A stretch of DNA of 64,000 bases from an uncultured Sphingomonadaceae bacterium (GCA_947488625.1 CANKZR010000002.1:186001-250000), one strand, 5' to 3'. Counted from the first letter of the stretch, positions 1 through 9,101 are shown. The notes: generated by a model from the letters alone, not told the origin. Numbers and translations are program-made.

Positions 1-95
1 CGCCACCCGCTCGCAGCCATGGCGGTAGCGACGTTTATGGCTGACGTGGTTTTTCCCACCCCGCCTTTCTGATTGGCTATGGCTATGACGATCAT
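1..95 (-). CDS. parA: ParA chromosome-partitioning ATPase, N-terminal fragment
   Basis: Only the first 31 codons lie in the window; the gene runs off the left edge. They begin [20 protein letters not shown], which contains the deviant Walker A motif KGGVGKT of ParA/MinD ATPases. ParA binds nucleoid DNA and moves ParB-parS complexes. Its ATG overlaps the rsmG stop codon (ATGA, 92-95), so it is translated downstream of rsmG on the same transcript. The order mnmE-mnmG-rsmG-parA-parB is conserved near alphaproteobacterial origins; parB would be expected just outside the window. Confidence 0.93.
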   Translation of the reverse strand, partial: MIVIAIANQKGGVGKTTSAINVATAMAASGW

Positions 96-718
96 CGAAT
101 CGTAGGCCTCCCTTTGCCGATGAGTATCCCCGCAGTAGGGTCGGTTTTCGATTGTTCCACGTGGAACATCTTTCGAATCGCTGGCGGTTGCTCTGACAAC
201 TCAATCGCCCCGTTCCGCCCTTTCGGCAACAACCAGGTGGTAGAGCGTGTGGAAAAGCGCGCGGATAACTTCAGCAGCTTATCCAGCGGAGCGAACGCTC
301 TTGCCGTAATTACAGCTATTTCTCGGGTTTCAAGATTCTCAAGACGAGCGGGAGCGACTTCGCAATTTTTTACGCTGAATTCACTGCAGACCTGGCGCAG
401 CCACTCGATGCGGCGTTTTCGAGACTCGACCAATGTTATGGATAAATCTGTCCGCGCAAATGCGAGAACAAGTCCTGGAAACCCCGCTCCCGATCCAAGG
501 TCCATCCACGTACCTGTTTCACGTGGAACATAATCCAATAGTTGCAGGCTGTCCGCAAGATGCCGTGTCCAGACATGATCCAAGCTGGAATTGGAGACGA
601 GGTTCTGGTGCTTATTCTCGGCGATTAACAGTCGTATAAACCGCTCAAGTCGTTCCATCGCCGCCGAATCACATCGCTCAGAGCAATATTCGCGGGCCTG
701 TGCTTCGCTTTCGATCAC
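92..718 (-). CDS. rsmG: 16S rRNA (guanine-527-N7) methyltransferase RsmG
   Basis: A 208-residue Rossmann-fold methyltransferase (GidB) that methylates G527 of 16S rRNA with S-adenosylmethionine. Visible motifs are HLADSLQL (53-60) and the SAM-binding [10 protein letters not shown] (73-82); length is normal for the family. The start is GTG at 716-718, inside a GTGA overlap with the mnmG stop, and the stop overlaps the parA ATG, so the three genes are translationally coupled. Two parS sites lie inside the coding sequence (153-168 and 515-530); one is read as FHVEQ near the C-terminus and the other as VPRET, so coding and partition signals are superimposed. Confidence 0.95.
   Translation of the reverse strand: MIESEAQAREYCSERCDSAAMERLERFIRLLIAENKHQNLVSNSSLDHVWTRHLADSLQLLDYVPRETGTWMDLGSGAGFPGLVLAFARTDLSITLVESRKRRIEWLRQVCSEFSVKNCEVAPARLENLETREIAVITARAFAPLDKLLKLSARFSTRSTTWLLPKGRNGAIELSEQPPAIRKMFHVEQSKTDPTAGILIGKGRPTIR
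153..168. other. parS partition site 1 (in rsmG)
   Basis: Perfect palindrome TGTTCCACGTGGAACA. It matches the bacterial parS consensus (TGTTtCACGTGaAACA) with symmetrical C/G changes. ParB loads here to form the partition complex. One of five such sites in 3.6 kb. Confidence 0.9.
515..530. other. parS partition site 2 (in rsmG)
   Basis: TGTTTCACGTGGAACA, a hybrid of the two arm types seen at the other sites, with the invariant CACGTG core. It lies inside rsmG. Confidence 0.88.
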
Positions 719-2568
719 GCCGGCAGGTTCCTGCGTTTGGCATGGACTAGCAATGCGGCAAGAGCGGCTGGCGTAATTCCTCGTACCCTACCTGCGGCAG
801 CCAAATTTGGGGGCTGGGCCGAACTTAACCTCTCAACCATCTCGTTCGATAGGCCCGGAACTTCCGCGAACGGGAAGTCATCCCCAAGAGTCAGAGCTTC
901 GCTACTCCGCAGGTCGCGCAATTCCGCGTCCTGGCGCGCAAGATATGGAGCATAGGCCGCATCTTCAACGAGTTCGGCCGCAACTTCGCTTCTCGCATCA
1001 AGCCCATCAGGCAACCAAGGCGTAAGTTCTGGTAAATGTAAATCAGGCAGTGACAACCATTCCGCAAGATTCTTGCGCCCCCAATCGCGTTTCACTGCGA
1101 GACCTGCATCGTGCAATTCGGTTGCGGGCACTGCGAGGTTTAATGCATTGTTCCACGTGGAACGTTCCTGTTCGCGCCTCTCAAACCAGTCGCGGCGGGT
1201 TTTCCCGACGCAACCGGCCTCAAGTGCTATCGGGGTCAACCGAGAACTCGCATTGTTCGCCCTCAAACGTAGCCGGTATTCGGCTCTGGCGGTCAGCATG
1301 CGATAGGGCTCGCTGACTCCATGCAAGGTGAGGTCGTCGATCATCACGGCCATATAGCTGTTGGAACGATCAATGCCGGGAGGCGCCTGGAGGCGGATTT
1401 CAGCGGATGCATTCAGGCCGGCAATCAGACCTTGTGCGGCTGCCTCTTCATAGCCTGTGGTGCCATTGATCTGGCCGGCGCAATACAGACCCGCAAGGGC
1501 TTTCAGTTGAAGGTCTGGGCCTAGGGCGCGGGGATCTATGTGATCGTACTCAACCGCATACCCCGGCACCTCCATCGATACCTTCTCCAACCCATCCATC
1601 TCTCGCAGCATCGCCAGCTGAACATCGACGGGCAAACTGGTGCTAATGCCGTTTGGATAGACCAAATGGGTGTCCAGTCCTTCTGGCTCTAGGAAAACCT
1701 GATGCCCATCCCTGTCAGCAAAACGATGTATCTTGTCTTCGATCGATGGACAATACCGTGGTCCGACGGCATCGATCGCCCCCGTGAACATGGGCGATCG
1801 ATCGAGATTCTGCGCAATAATCTCATGCGCACGCGGATTGGTTCGGGTTATCGCGCAAAACACCTGCGGATTTTGCCTGCGGACCGTCAGATCCGACATG
1901 GTCCATTCTTCGCTGTCGGAGGGCTGCTCCGCCAGACGCGCCCAATCGATCGTTCGCCCATCAAGCCGTGGCGGTGTCCCGGTTTTCAACCTGGCCATCG
2001 GCAACTGTGCCGCGCGCAACTGCTGCGCCAACTTCTGGGCTGAGTTCTCCCCGATCCGGCCGCCCTCTAATCGCTCTTCTCCCCTGAAAAGAGTACCGCC
2101 AAGAAAAGTGCCCGTACACAGGATGACCGCTCGCGAGCGTATTTCGGAGCCGTCGGAAAGTCGGATACCCTGCACACGCTCACCAACAAGGAGAAGCTCG
2201 CTCGCTTCTCCCTCAATGACCTGCAGATTTTTCTGGCGCGCAATCATTCCCTGAACCGCCTGCCGGAATAGCTTGCGGTCTGCCTGGACGCGCGGGCCCT
2301 GGACGGCGCTACCTTTTGAGCGGTTCAACAACCGATAGTGGATCGCTCCAGCATCTGCGGCTCGGCCGAGCAAACCGTCAAATGCATCCACTTCCCGAAC
2401 CAGATGCCCTTTGCCAAGACCGCCAATGGCAGGATTGCAACTCATCGCGCCGAGGGTATCCGCGTCGAATGTGACGAGCGCGGTCCGCACACCGGTTCGG
2501 GCTGAGGCGCAAGCCGCCTCACATCCAGCATGGCCCCCGCCAATAACAATCACGTCGAAATCGTACAT
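715..2568 (-). CDS. mnmG: tRNA uridine-5-carboxymethylaminomethyl modification enzyme MnmG
   Basis: A 617-residue FAD protein (GidA). With MnmE it installs the cmnm5 group on wobble U34 of tRNAs. The N-terminal dinucleotide-binding motif GGGHAG (10-15) and the family signature SCNPAIGG (43-50) are present, and length is typical. It sits between mnmE upstream and rsmG downstream, and its TGA stop overlaps the GTG start of rsmG. One parS site (1149-1164) is inside the gene, encoding residues RSTWN. The start ATG follows a short gap (2569-2607) that holds another parS. Confidence 0.96.
   Translation of the reverse strand: MYDFDVIVIGGGHAGCEAACASARTGVRTALVTFDADTLGAMSCNPAIGGLGKGHLVREVDAFDGLLGRAADAGAIHYRLLNRSKGSAVQGPRVQADRKLFRQAVQGMIARQKNLQVIEGEASELLLVGERVQGIRLSDGSEIRSRAVILCTGTFLGGTLFRGEERLEGGRIGENSAQKLAQQLRAAQLPMARLKTGTPPRLDGRTIDWARLAEQPSDSEEWTMSDLTVRRQNPQVFCAITRTNPRAHEIIAQNLDRSPMFTGAIDAVGPRYCPSIEDKIHRFADRDGHQVFLEPEGLDTHLVYPNGISTSLPVDVQLAMLREMDGLEKVSMEVPGYAVEYDHIDPRALGPDLQLKALAGLYCAGQINGTTGYEEAAAQGLIAGLNASAEIRLQAPPGIDRSNSYMAVMIDDLTLHGVSEPYRMLTARAEYRLRLRANNASSRLTPIALEAGCVGKTRRDWFERREQERSTWNNALNLAVPATELHDAGLAVKRDWGRKNLAEWLSLPDLHLPELTPWLPDGLDARSEVAAELVEDAAYAPYLARQDAELRDLRSSEALTLGDDFPFAEVPGLSNEMVERLSSAQPPNLAAAGRVRGITPAALAALLVHAKRRNLPA
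1149..1164. other. parS partition site 3 (in mnmG)
   Basis: TGTTCCACGTGGAACG: 15 of 16 positions match site 1, with only the last base changed. It lies inside mnmG. Confidence 0.85.
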
Positions 2569-2589
2569 TGACGCAGCCTTTAGCCGATC

Positions 2590-2605
2590 TGTTCCACGTG
2601 GAACA
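2590..2605. other. parS partition site 4 (mnmE-mnmG gap)
   Basis: Perfect TGTTCCACGTGGAACA. It fills much of the 39-bp gap between the mnmE stop (2608) and the mnmG start (2568), the only intergenic site of the five. Confidence 0.92.
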
Positions 2606-2607
2606 GG

Positions 2608-3882
2608 CTATTTCCCGATACAAAATCGGCCGAATAACGCATCAAGAACATCCTCGGTCGAGGTCCTGCCCACAAGCGTATCGAATGCTCGACGGGTTCG
2701 GCGGAGGTTTTCCGCCACCAGCAGCGGATCGCTTTCCCTATGCGCCATCTCGAGATGTTCGACCGCCTCACGCAAATGATCCCGCTGGCGCTTGTTTAGC
2801 GCCGCTCCTCCGGGTTTGGGCATCATCGAGCGTGCCGCATCGATCAATGCACTTCGCAAGGTTTGCATACCTTCATTCGTCAAAGCGGAAACACGAAAAT
2901 CAGGGGAACGCTTGCTTGCCAGCGCGTCGCGATCGATTTGAGCGGCGATTTCCCAACTTCCTTGAGGCCCCTGCCCTTCTTCCCCTAACCAGAGCACAAG
3001 GTCGGCCTTGGCAATTTCATCCTTCGCACGCGAAATGCCAATCGACTCAATCTCGTCGTCGCTATCGTCGCGAAGACCGGCCATGTCAGCAAAAGTGAAC
3101 GGTATTCCGGACAGCGCTACCGATCGCGTCAGCACATCGCGCGTCGTACCGGCAATGTCCGCCGTTATTGCAGCTTCGCTCTCGATGAGGGCGTTGAATA
3201 GCGTCGACTTGCCAGCATTCGGAGGGCCTGCCAGTGCCACACGAAACCCCTCGCGCAGCGTCTCCGCATGCGGTGCGGCAAGGCTCGTACGCAAGTCAGC
3301 CTCAAGGTCAGAAAGGTCTTCCGAGAAACGTTCCGGCAGACCCGCGACATCATCCTCATCGTCAAAATCCAGCACGGCTTCGACCTGTGCAGACAGGCGC
3401 AACAGGTCCTCGCGCCAGCTCTCTACCTGTCGCGACAACGCGCCACCGGCCATCGCCAGAGCGCTGCGACGCTGGAATTCGGTCTCGGCCGATAAAAGAT
3501 CCGCCAGCCCTTCGGCTTCGGCGAGATCAATGCGACCGTTGGCAAATGCTCGACGCGTGAATTCACCCGGCTCCGCCCGACGACAACCATCGAGTTCGTC
3601 GATCGCCTGCTCCACCGCAGCTATGACGGCGCGCCCCCCATGGCAATGAAGTTCGGCGAGGTCATCGCCGGTTACAGAATTGGGCGAGGGGAAAAAGAGC
3701 ACTAACCCGTCGTCGAGTGTTTCACGTGAAACATTGCGGAAAGTAGTTCGCACCGCACGGCGCGCCGGTGGAATGGTTCCAACGATTGTCTCGAGTACAT
3801 AACGTACTTGCGGTCCGGTGATGCGGATAACGCCAATTCCTGCAGGTGGCTGCCCGCTCGATAGCGCGTAGATCGTGCTCAT
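2608..3882 (-). CDS. mnmE: tRNA modification GTPase MnmE
   Basis: A 424-residue potassium-activated GTPase that partners MnmG in modifying tRNA wobble U34. The N-terminal tetrahydrofolate-binding domain is followed by a G domain with G1 GPPNAGKST (219-227), the G2 threonine (TT, 246-247) and G3 DMAG (266-269); the protein ends in the essential CIGK motif (421-424). The usual G4 NKxD is replaced by AQID (314-317), a possible loss of guanine specificity. The ATG at 3882 gives the conserved start MSTIYALSSG and avoids overlap with the upstream gene; an in-frame extension to 3936 is unlikely. A consensus parS (3718-3733) lies inside. Confidence 0.95.
   Translation of the reverse strand: MSTIYALSSGQPPAGIGVIRITGPQVRYVLETIVGTIPPARRAVRTTFRNVSRETLDDGLVLFFPSPNSVTGDDLAELHCHGGRAVIAAVEQAIDELDGCRRAEPGEFTRRAFANGRIDLAEAEGLADLLSAETEFQRRSALAMAGGALSRQVESWREDLLRLSAQVEAVLDFDDEDDVAGLPERFSEDLSDLEADLRTSLAAPHAETLREGFRVALAGPPNAGKSTLFNALIESEAAITADIAGTTRDVLTRSVALSGIPFTFADMAGLRDDSDDEIESIGISRAKDEIAKADLVLWLGEEGQGPQGSWEIAAQIDRDALASKRSPDFRVSALTNEGMQTLRSALIDAARSMMPKPGGAALNKRQRDHLREAVEHLEMAHRESDPLLVAENLRRTRRAFDTLVGRTSTEDVLDALFGRFCIGK
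3718..3733. other. parS partition site 5 (in mnmE)
   Basis: TGTTTCACGTGAAACA, identical to the classical consensus parS of Bacillus and other bacteria. It lies inside mnmE and is read as NVSRET. Confidence 0.93.
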
Positions 3883-3889
3883 CGTAAAG

Positions 3890-4159
3890 CTAGCCAGTCG
3901 AGTCTTTGCCTGCAGACGGGGACCTACCACCGCCACCCTTTGCAGCGTTCTCCATGAAATTCTGGAACATCTTCATGCCCATCTGGCCCATCGGAGCAAG
4001 CTGTTTGGCATACTGCTCCAGCTGCTCGATATTGGTAACACCCTGCATCGCCTTCGAAATCGACTCGACGTAAATCTCATTAGCCTGTTCGACGTCCGGC
4101 AGACCCATGAAGCGACGCGCCTCTTCGGGCGAGCAGTCGATCTCGATATTGACCTTCAT
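3890..4159 (-). CDS. DUF6489 family small protein
   Basis: An 89-residue protein of unknown function conserved in sphingomonads and relatives; I recognise its start MKVNIEIDCSPEEARRFMGL. The N-terminal half carries a conserved pattern around PEEARRFMGLPDV, the middle is helical with many Met and Gln, and the tail is Gly-rich and low in complexity. The ATG at 4159 is preceded by AAGG at suitable spacing; a GTG three codons earlier is possible. It lies just upstream of mnmE on the same strand with a 7-bp gap, so it is probably co-transcribed with the tRNA-modification genes. The family name is from memory. Confidence 0.75.
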   Translation of the reverse strand: MKVNIEIDCSPEEARRFMGLPDVEQANEIYVESISKAMQGVTNIEQLEQYAKQLAPMGQMGMKMFQNFMENAAKGGGGRSPSAGKDSTG

Positions 4160-4228
4160 CTCGGACACCTTTCACAATACGTGCGTAGTTAGTCGTATGA
4201 CCAATCGTGACGCGCAGGAGAAACATAT

Positions 4229-4927
4229 ATGAGCGAGACAGTGCGGATTACCACCCTCGAAGGACCCGACGCCTTCGATTGCTATATTGCGCGGCCCGCA
4301 GGGACTGCAAAATCCGCGATTATCGTGATCCAGGAGATTTTCGGCGTCAACGCCGGCATCCGTCGCAAGTGCGACAAATTGGCCGAAGAAGGCTATCTCG
4401 CCCTTGCGCCCGATCTGTTCTGGCGGCTTGAACCGGCCGTGGAACTCGATCCCGACATCGAACCTGAATTTGAAACCGCGCTCAAACTGATGGGCAAGTT
4501 CAACCAGGATCAGGGCATTCGCGATATTGAAGCGACGATTCACTACGCTCGCACACTTGCCTCAACAGGAAAGGTCGGCGCTGTGGGCTACTGCCTGGGC
4601 GGTCGCCTTGCCTACATAACAGCTGCGCGGACCGATGCCGATGCAACCGTCGGATATTATGGCGTCGGGATCGACGAACTACTGCGTGAGAAGCACGCCA
4701 TTGCCCACCCGTTGATGCTGCACATTCCGACCGAAGATGGTTTTGTCGACAAGGATACGCAAAAGGCCATGCATGAAGGGTTGGACGATCACCCCAAGGT
4801 GACGCTGCATGACTACGAAGGCTTGGACCATGGCTTCGCCACGGAGTTTGGCAAGCGAAGGGATGAGAAAGCTGCAGAACTGGCAGACCAACGCACGGCG
4901 GAGTTCTTTGCCCAGCACCTGAGCTGA
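4229..4927 (+). CDS. Dienelactone hydrolase family protein
   Basis: A 232-residue cytoplasmic alpha/beta hydrolase. The nucleophile elbow GYCLGG has Cys122, with Asp170 (in TEDGF) and His201 (in LDHGF) completing the Cys-Asp-His triad of dienelactone hydrolases. Carboxymethylenebutenolidase activity is possible, but many family members act on other esters, so the substrate is unknown. A strong ribosome site (CAGGAGAAA) precedes the ATG. It is the only plus-strand gene in the otherwise leftward block before hemE, and it converges on rho with a shared terminator at 4947-4980. Confidence 0.88.
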   Translation: MSETVRITTLEGPDAFDCYIARPAGTAKSAIIVIQEIFGVNAGIRRKCDKLAEEGYLALAPDLFWRLEPAVELDPDIEPEFETALKLMGKFNQDQGIRDIEATIHYARTLASTGKVGAVGYCLGGRLAYITAARTDADATVGYYGVGIDELLREKHAIAHPLMLHIPTEDGFVDKDTQKAMHEGLDDHPKVTLHDYEGLDHGFATEFGKRRDEKAAELADQRTAEFFAQHLS

Positions 4928-4946
4928 TCGTCTGGATGCCGAATGC

Positions 4947-4980
4947 AAAAAGGGGGCCGCAAAGCCCCCTTTTATTTTTT
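4947..4980. terminator. Bidirectional intrinsic terminator between the hydrolase and rho
   Basis: A 10-bp stem AAAAGGGGGC / GCCCCCTTTT (4948-4957 with 4964-4973) with a six-base loop is followed by A and six T on the plus strand. On the minus strand five T follow the stem. It serves both converging genes. Confidence 0.88.
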
Positions 4981-5002
4981 TCCAGATACTTCTTTCGAAT
5001 TT

Positions 5003-6259
5003 CTACTGGTTCATCGTCTCGAAGAAGTCTTCGTTGGTCTTCGAATCCTTCATCTTGTCGAGCAGGAATTCCATCGAGTCGATCGTGCCCATCTGCATCA
5101 GGATACGGCGCAGGACCCACATCTTGGAGAGCTGATCCTTGTCCACCAGCAGCTCTTCCTTGCGAGTGCCGGACTTGCCAACGTCCAGAGCCGGGAAGAT
5201 GCGCTTGTCGGCCACCTTGCGGTCCAGCACGATCTCGCTGTTACCGGTGCCCTTGAACTCCTCGAAGATCACCTCGTCCATACGGCTACCGGTATCGATC
5301 AGCGCGGTTGCGATGATGGAGAGCGAGCCGCCCTCCTCGATGTTGCGTGCAGCGCCGAAAAAGCGCTTCGGACGTTGCAACGCATTGGCATCCACACCGC
5401 CCGTCAGAACCTTGCCGGAGCTGGGAACAACGGTGTTGTAGGCACGGCCGAGGCGCGTGATCGAGTCGAGCAAGATCACTACGTCCTTCTTATGCTCTAC
5501 CAGGCGCTTGGCCTTCTCGATTACCATTTCGGCAACCTGCACGTGGCGCGAAGCAGGCTCGTCGAATGTCGACGAGATGACTTCGCCATTCACGCTGCGC
5601 TGCATGTCGGTGACTTCTTCGGGACGTTCGTCCACCAGCAGCACCAGCAGGAACACCTCAGGGTGGTTATCCGTGATGGCCTTGGCAATGTTCTGCAACA
5701 GCACGGTTTTACCCGTGCGCGGCGGCGCCACGATCAGGGCGCGCTGGCCCTTGCCCTGCGGCGAGATGAGGTCGATCACGCGGGCCGACTTGTCCTTGAC
5801 CGTGGGGTCCTTCGTATCGAGATTCAGGCGACTGTCGGGATAGAGCGGCGTGAGGTTATCGAAGTTGGTGCGATGGCGCACCGCATCGGGATCCTCGTAA
5901 TTGACTTCCTTCAGCTTGGTAAGCGCGAAGTAGCGTTCACCATCCTTGGGCGCGCGGATTTCGCCTTCCACCGTATCCCCGGTGCGCAGGCCCCATTTGC
6001 GGACCTGGTTAGGCGAGACGTAGATATCGTCCGGCCCGGCGAGGTAGTTGGCTTCGGGGCTGCGCAGGAAGCCGAAACCGTCCTGCAGCACTTCGATAGT
6101 GCCGATGCCGAGGATTTCTTCGCCCTCTTCCGCCACTTCCTTGAGGATGGCGAACATCAGTTCCTGCCGGCGCAGAGTCGAGGCACCTTCGACGCCCAGT
6201 TCCTCGGCCATGGAAACCAGCTCTGCCGGCGCCTTCTGTTTTAGTTCCTTGAGATGCAT
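5003..6259 (-). CDS. rho: Transcription termination factor Rho
   Basis: A 418-residue hexameric RNA-dependent ATPase that ends transcription at Rho-dependent sites. The N-terminal helical and cold-shock-like RNA-binding domains ([13 protein letters not shown], about 55-67) precede the ATPase domain with Walker A PPRTGKT (179-185). Length and start (MHLKELKQ) are typical. The neighbours rho-hemJ-hemE on the same strand match the gene order near other alphaproteobacterial origins. About 175 bp (6260-6434) separate it from hemJ and could hold its own promoter and leader; I see no clear hairpin there. Confidence 0.97.
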   Translation of the reverse strand: MHLKELKQKAPAELVSMAEELGVEGASTLRRQELMFAILKEVAEEGEEILGIGTIEVLQDGFGFLRSPEANYLAGPDDIYVSPNQVRKWGLRTGDTVEGEIRAPKDGERYFALTKLKEVNYEDPDAVRHRTNFDNLTPLYPDSRLNLDTKDPTVKDKSARVIDLISPQGKGQRALIVAPPRTGKTVLLQNIAKAITDNHPEVFLLVLLVDERPEEVTDMQRSVNGEVISSTFDEPASRHVQVAEMVIEKAKRLVEHKKDVVILLDSITRLGRAYNTVVPSSGKVLTGGVDANALQRPKRFFGAARNIEEGGSLSIIATALIDTGSRMDEVIFEEFKGTGNSEIVLDRKVADKRIFPALDVGKSGTRKEELLVDKDQLSKMWVLRRILMQMGTIDSMEFLLDKMKDSKTNEDFFETMNQ

Positions 6260-6434
6260 TTTCTTTATATTCCAGATAGTTGGGGTACCGGCAGGTCAAT
6301 ATGGGCTTGGAGAAAGCAGACCTTGGTGGCGCGAATGATCGGCGCGCCTTTGCCGTTGGAGATTCATGCAGATATGGCTTTCACCAATTCCGGTCAATTC
6401 GCAAATCGCAAGTGAGCCGAAACTCGCCTGTAAA

Positions 6435-6878
6435 TCAGAACGGTTTGACGATCACGAGGATAACGATCAGCGCCACCGCCACGCCGGGCACTTCGTTCAG
6501 CAGTCGCAGCTTTTTGCCGGAGAGAGGTCGCTCTCCGCGCGCCAGTTTCTTAGCGTATCCCGCCATGTAGCCATGATAGCCCGACAGAATCAGAACCAGC
6601 AGTAATTTCGCATGCAGCCAGCCTTGCGACCATGCATCGAGCACGATGGCGAGCGCGATGCCAAGTGCCCAGACCACGATAATCGAGGGCAGCAGAATGA
6701 TTTTGAGCAGCTTGCGCTCACGATCGGCAAATCGGGCCGCTTCGTCAGAGCCTTCAGGCGCTTCCTGGTGATAGATGAACAGGCGCGGGAGCATGAACAG
6801 CCCGGCGATCCAGAAAATCACGAAGATGATATGACCGGCCTTGAGCCAGAGATAGGTCATGGAAAGCACATCCTGCAT
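6435..6878 (-). CDS. hemJ: Protoporphyrinogen oxidase HemJ (CopD-like membrane protein)
   Basis: A 147-residue inner-membrane protein with about four transmembrane helices. It matches HemJ (formerly UPF0093): an early conserved histidine (H16 in LKAGHIIF), an Arg-bearing FMLPRLFIYH stretch and a later HAKLLLVLILSGYHG segment. HemJ oxidises protoporphyrinogen IX to protoporphyrin IX in bacteria that lack HemY or HemG. Its place beside hemE, another haem-pathway gene, supports this function. The ATG at 6878 is used; a second ATG six codons later is possible. It is probably co-transcribed with hemE, 39 bp upstream. Confidence 0.88.
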   Translation of the reverse strand: MQDVLSMTYLWLKAGHIIFVIFWIAGLFMLPRLFIYHQEAPEGSDEAARFADRERKLLKIILLPSIIVVWALGIALAIVLDAWSQGWLHAKLLLVLILSGYHGYMAGYAKKLARGERPLSGKKLRLLNEVPGVAVALIVILVIVKPF

Positions 6879-6917
6879 AGCGCGTATCTAGGGCCACAAT
6901 AGCCTTGCGTCATCCCC

Positions 6918-7934
6918 TCATCCGCGCACGATCTGGAGAAGTCTTTCCACATGGGCGATCGGGGTTTCCTTGTCGATGCCATGGCCCAGATTGAATATGT
7001 GCGGGCGCCCTTCGAATGCCGAGAGAATATGCCGCGCCGAATCTTCCATCGCCTTGCCGCCAGCCAGCAGCAGCATGGGATCAAGATTGCCCTGCACCGG
7101 CATATCCGCGGGCAGTTCGGAATTGATCCAGACAGGATCGGTCGTCTCGTCGATCCCCAGCGCATCCACCCCGGTTTCACGGGCATAGGCAGGCAACTTG
7201 GCGCCCGCCCCCTTGGGGAAACCGATGACGGGAACACCGGGGCGCTGTTCGTGAATGGCGGCAGCAATGCGAGCGTTGGGTGCGATCACCCATTTTTCGA
7301 ACTGTGCAGGACTGAGCGAACCGGCCCAGCTGTCGAAAAGTTGCACCGCTTCTGCACCGGCATCGATCTGTCCGACGAGATATTCGATACTCGCGCTCTC
7401 GATTGCGCCGATCAGCGAGGCAAAGGCCTCGGGATCGCGGTAGGCCAGCTTGCGCGCCGTGCCCTGGTCTTTCGAACCCTGCCCGGCCACCATGTATGTC
7501 GCCACCGTCCATGGAGAACCCGCAAAGCCCAGCAAGGTGGTCTCAGAGCCCAAACGCGCCTTCACAGCCGCCACGGTACGGTAGATCGCATCAAAGTGAT
7601 GGAAGGCACGCTCCAGCCCTTCCCAGGCCCCATCGGCGAGCGAAGGAGCAAGCCGCGGTCCCTCGCCAGCTTCGAACCACAGGTCCTGACCCAGCGCGTG
7701 CGGCACGATGAGGATATCCGAAAACAGGATGGCACCATCGAAACCGAAGCGGTCGATCGGCTGGATCGTGACCTCGGCTGCCGCTTCATGATCGTAGACC
7801 AGTTCCAGAAATCCGCCCTTTTCCGCGCGCAATTCGCGGTATTCGGGAAGGTATCGTCCAGCCTGCCGCATGAGCCAGACCGGGCGTCTTGCGGTCCGCT
7901 GACCGGCAAGCGTTTCAAGGAGACATCCGGGCAT
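6918..7934 (-). CDS. hemE: Uroporphyrinogen decarboxylase
   Basis: A 338-residue enzyme that removes four carboxyl groups from uroporphyrinogen III to give coproporphyrinogen III. The N-terminal substrate-binding signature PVWLMRQAGRYLPEY is intact, as are the downstream DILIVPHALG and GFAGSPWT motifs. The ATG at 7934 is chosen; an in-frame TTG at 7946 would add four residues. Its upstream region is the presumed replication origin. On the minus strand a TATAAT at 7966-7971 in an AT-rich run could be its -10 element, although no good -35 is visible. Confidence 0.95.
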   Translation of the reverse strand: MPGCLLETLAGQRTARRPVWLMRQAGRYLPEYRELRAEKGGFLELVYDHEAAAEVTIQPIDRFGFDGAILFSDILIVPHALGQDLWFEAGEGPRLAPSLADGAWEGLERAFHHFDAIYRTVAAVKARLGSETTLLGFAGSPWTVATYMVAGQGSKDQGTARKLAYRDPEAFASLIGAIESASIEYLVGQIDAGAEAVQLFDSWAGSLSPAQFEKWVIAPNARIAAAIHEQRPGVPVIGFPKGAGAKLPAYARETGVDALGIDETTDPVWINSELPADMPVQGNLDPMLLLAGGKAMEDSARHILSAFEGRPHIFNLGHGIDKETPIAHVERLLQIVRG

Positions 7935-8236
7935 CGAAGAGTCCAATCAAACAATAAATATATATATTATAAAGGATTTAGGACGTTGTTGGTCCTGTGG
8001 ATTTCGGGGATATCGCGCCTTTGCCTGAATTCTGCCGGATTGAGAACCCATTTCAGGGCGTGCGACTCATGCTCGCTGGCGAGTCAAACGAGTCTTCTCC
8101 CCGCTATCCCCAGACTGTTAAGAACCAGGCTCATCTGTCTATGACCCGTCTCATCGAACCGGTTTGGATCGGGGGCTAACTTAACCGACAGCTTGTCCGC
8201 AGATCGATCCCGTGGTTTATGCCAGTGCTTATCCAC
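7935..8236. other. Probable chromosomal replication origin (oriC) in the hemE / ppsR gap
   Basis: This 302-bp gap lies between hemE and the RP001/UPF0085-type gene ppsR, the place of oriC in Caulobacter and Rickettsia (established). Visible here: an almost pure A/T tract at 7947-7979 that could be the unwinding element; a perfect DnaA box TTATCCACA at 8229-8237; and weaker 7-of-9 matches at 7996-8004 (reverse), 8104-8112 and 8193-8201. Gene direction switches from leftward to rightward across it, and the five parS sites lie 4-8 kb away. The gap must also hold the hemE and ppsR promoters. Origin function is inferred. Confidence 0.72.
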
Positions 8237-8237
8237 A
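8229..8237 (+). promoter_or_regulatory. DnaA box (perfect consensus)
   Basis: TTATCCACA, the exact high-affinity DnaA box. It ends on the A of the ppsR ATG chosen here. Its position inside the probable oriC makes a role in initiation likely. Confidence 0.65.
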
Positions 8238-9091
8238 TGGCCAGACTGCACCTTCATCTTCTCTCTGACTCGACCGGCGAAACGCTGGAAATGCTTGCAA
8301 AGGCAGCGCTGGCGCAGTTCGGCGATGCCGATGTGCAACGCCATTTCTGGCCGATGGTGCGATCTGTGCAGCACCTCGAGCGGATCATCGATGACTTCAA
8401 GACCAACCCCGGACTTGTTCTCTACACGTTGAGCAACGAGGCCACGCGCAAGCGGCTGGAGGAATGCTGTCGCCAGCTTGCCCTGCCCCATGTCGCCGCA
8501 CTGGACCCTGTCGTGGAGGCGCTGGAAGAACGGCTGGGCCAGGAAGCGCACGGTCGCCCCGGCGGCAAGAACAAGATGGACGCCGAGTATTTCGAGCGCG
8601 TCGATGCCATCCAGTTCACCATCGCCCATGACGACGGCATCAGCTGGGACGACTGGGAAGAGGCCGATATCCTGCTGGCGGGCGTTTCGCGCACCTCGAA
8701 AACGCCGACGAGCATCTACCTTGCGAACCGTGGCTTCAAGGTGGCCAATATTCCCCTGGTGGTGGAAAGCCCGCCGCCGAAGATGCTGTTCGGATTGCGC
8801 CATCCCATGGTGGTGGGCCTGACCACGGCGCCCGCGCGGCTGATACAGATCAGGCGCAACCGGCTGCTTTCCCTGAACGAAAAGACCGAGACCGCCTACG
8901 TGAACGAGGACAAGGTCAGCAAGGAAGTCGCCTTTGCCCGCCGCATGTTTGCCGACAATGGCTGGCCCGTGATCGACGTAACCCGGCGTTCGATCGAGGA
9001 AACCGCGGCAGCGATCATCAAGCTCTACCAGGAACGCGAAGGTCGCCGCGAAAACGACCGCGCCCCGCAGTCCGGCACAAAACCGATATGA
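8237..9091 (+). CDS. ppsR: PEP synthase / pyruvate phosphate dikinase regulatory protein (DUF299)
   Basis: A 284-residue bifunctional ADP-dependent kinase and Pi-dependent phosphorylase that inactivates and reactivates PEP synthase or pyruvate phosphate dikinase. The P-loop-like motif GVSRTSKTP (about 149-157) and the N-terminal [10 protein letters not shown] stretch identify the family. It is the RP001-type gene next to oriC. The ATG at 8237 gives the conserved start MARLHLHLL; another ATG at 8219 would add six residues and place the DnaA box in the coding region. It heads the rightward run ppsR-maf-aroE-coaE-dnaQ, the same order as the first genes of Caulobacter and Rickettsia. Confidence 0.93.
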   Translation: MARLHLHLLSDSTGETLEMLAKAALAQFGDADVQRHFWPMVRSVQHLERIIDDFKTNPGLVLYTLSNEATRKRLEECCRQLALPHVAALDPVVEALEERLGQEAHGRPGGKNKMDAEYFERVDAIQFTIAHDDGISWDDWEEADILLAGVSRTSKTPTSIYLANRGFKVANIPLVVESPPPKMLFGLRHPMVVGLTTAPARLIQIRRNRLLSLNEKTETAYVNEDKVSKEVAFARRMFADNGWPVIDVTRRSIEETAAAIIKLYQEREGRRENDRAPQSGTKPI

Positions 9092-9101
9092 TCGTACCGG
9101 C

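Noticed and set aside
8104-8201. Further DnaA-box-like 9-mers in the hemE / ppsR gap (8104, 8193).
   Set aside because: Each has only seven of nine matches; I mention them as weak but do not list them as sites.
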